Of a stretch of 64,000 bases of DNA, positions 63,927-64,000 are shown piece after piece. A program made the position numbers and the translations under genes. Location: positions 392,001 through 456,000 of the forward strand of contig NZ_VCBL01000002.1 in NCBI RefSeq assembly GCF_007896435.1, read 5' to 3'. The stretch comes from Rummeliibacillus suwonensis. GTDB lineage: Bacteria; Bacillota; Bacilli; Bacillales_A; Planococcaceae. The stretch's first letter is position 1, and each line of letters starts with the position of its first letter. The notes under the pieces were generated by a model. It searched no databases, was not told the DNA's origin, and was given only the letters and a program-made list of their open reading frames with translations.

Positions 63927-64000
63927 TGGCTCCGAAGGCAGGACTCGAACCTGCGACCCTCTGATTAACAGTCAGATGCTGCTACCAACTGAGCTACTTC
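63927..64000 (-). tRNA. tRNA-Asn (GTT), partial
   Basis: Anticodon loop CTGTTAA gives GTT (Asn). The 3' half including GTTCGAGTCCTGCCTTCGGA is complete; the first bases of the acceptor stem lie beyond the window. One base separates it from tRNA-Glu. Confidence 0.9.

Overview
The window is low-GC Firmicutes DNA that looks like a spore-forming member of the Bacillales, most likely Planococcaceae (Lysinibacillus/Rummeliibacillus-like). The grounds are strong AGGAGG ribosome binding sites, a YocH-type LysM/3D protein with a WalR box, MprF, class Ib nrdHIEF, a ytm-like sulfur cluster, the yxjC/scoAB-type ketone-body cluster and the style of the dispersed repeats. The genus is inference. All of it looks chromosomal. 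No prophage, plasmid or CRISPR locus is visible.

Layout. 0-5 kb, metals: the end of an EmrE-type transporter, a Fur-box promoter with fhuF, then mntH with a MntR-like palindrome. 4.7-9.3 kb: a GNAT, a dipeptide-epimerase-like enolase, a divergent PrpR/PucR-like regulator and an M20 amidohydrolase. 9.9-18.2 kb, cell envelope: a small membrane coiled-coil protein, mprF, yocH, an Xre regulator, an orphan DesK-like kinase and a HAD phosphatase. 18.5-22.6 kb: nrdHIEF behind a cobalamin riboswitch with its terminator and promoter. 23-34.5 kb: ferritin, a MecA-type PBP, a DsbA-like protein, a YfbR-like HD protein, a flavin reductase and nitroreductase pair, a candidate structured RNA and a lipoprotein.

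34.6-51.5 kb is a long minus-strand organosulfur-scavenging region. It has two modules, each with an ABC importer (one dipeptide type, one polar-amino-acid/cystine type), luciferase-like flavin monooxygenase(s) and a near-duplicate glutaredoxin. A YtlI-like LysR gene lies upstream. The flavin reductase at 31.8 kb could supply reduced flavin. An intact IS4-family element with perfect 16-bp ends and a 10-bp target duplication sits inside this cluster.

53.9-61.2 kb encodes a 3-hydroxybutyrate/acetoacetate pathway: GntP permease, 3-hydroxybutyrate dehydrogenase, CoA transferase A/B, thiolase, and a divergent LysR. 61.8-63.7 kb is a decaying oxidoreductase cassette (SDR, MerR, two pseudogenes). 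The window ends in a tRNA cluster (Glu, then a partial Asn).

The most striking feature is the density of dispersed repeats. One hairpin-rich family, bounded by ATAAA, has about 17 full, tandem, truncated or degenerate copies. It supplies stop codons to three genes, lies in the leader of fhuF and is the target of the IS. A second family (~385 bp, inverted ends GAATCAATTTCAT) shares an internal hairpin core with the long form of the first. Two minisatellites of 19-22-bp units (core TTTATTCGCTCTCTC) are also present.
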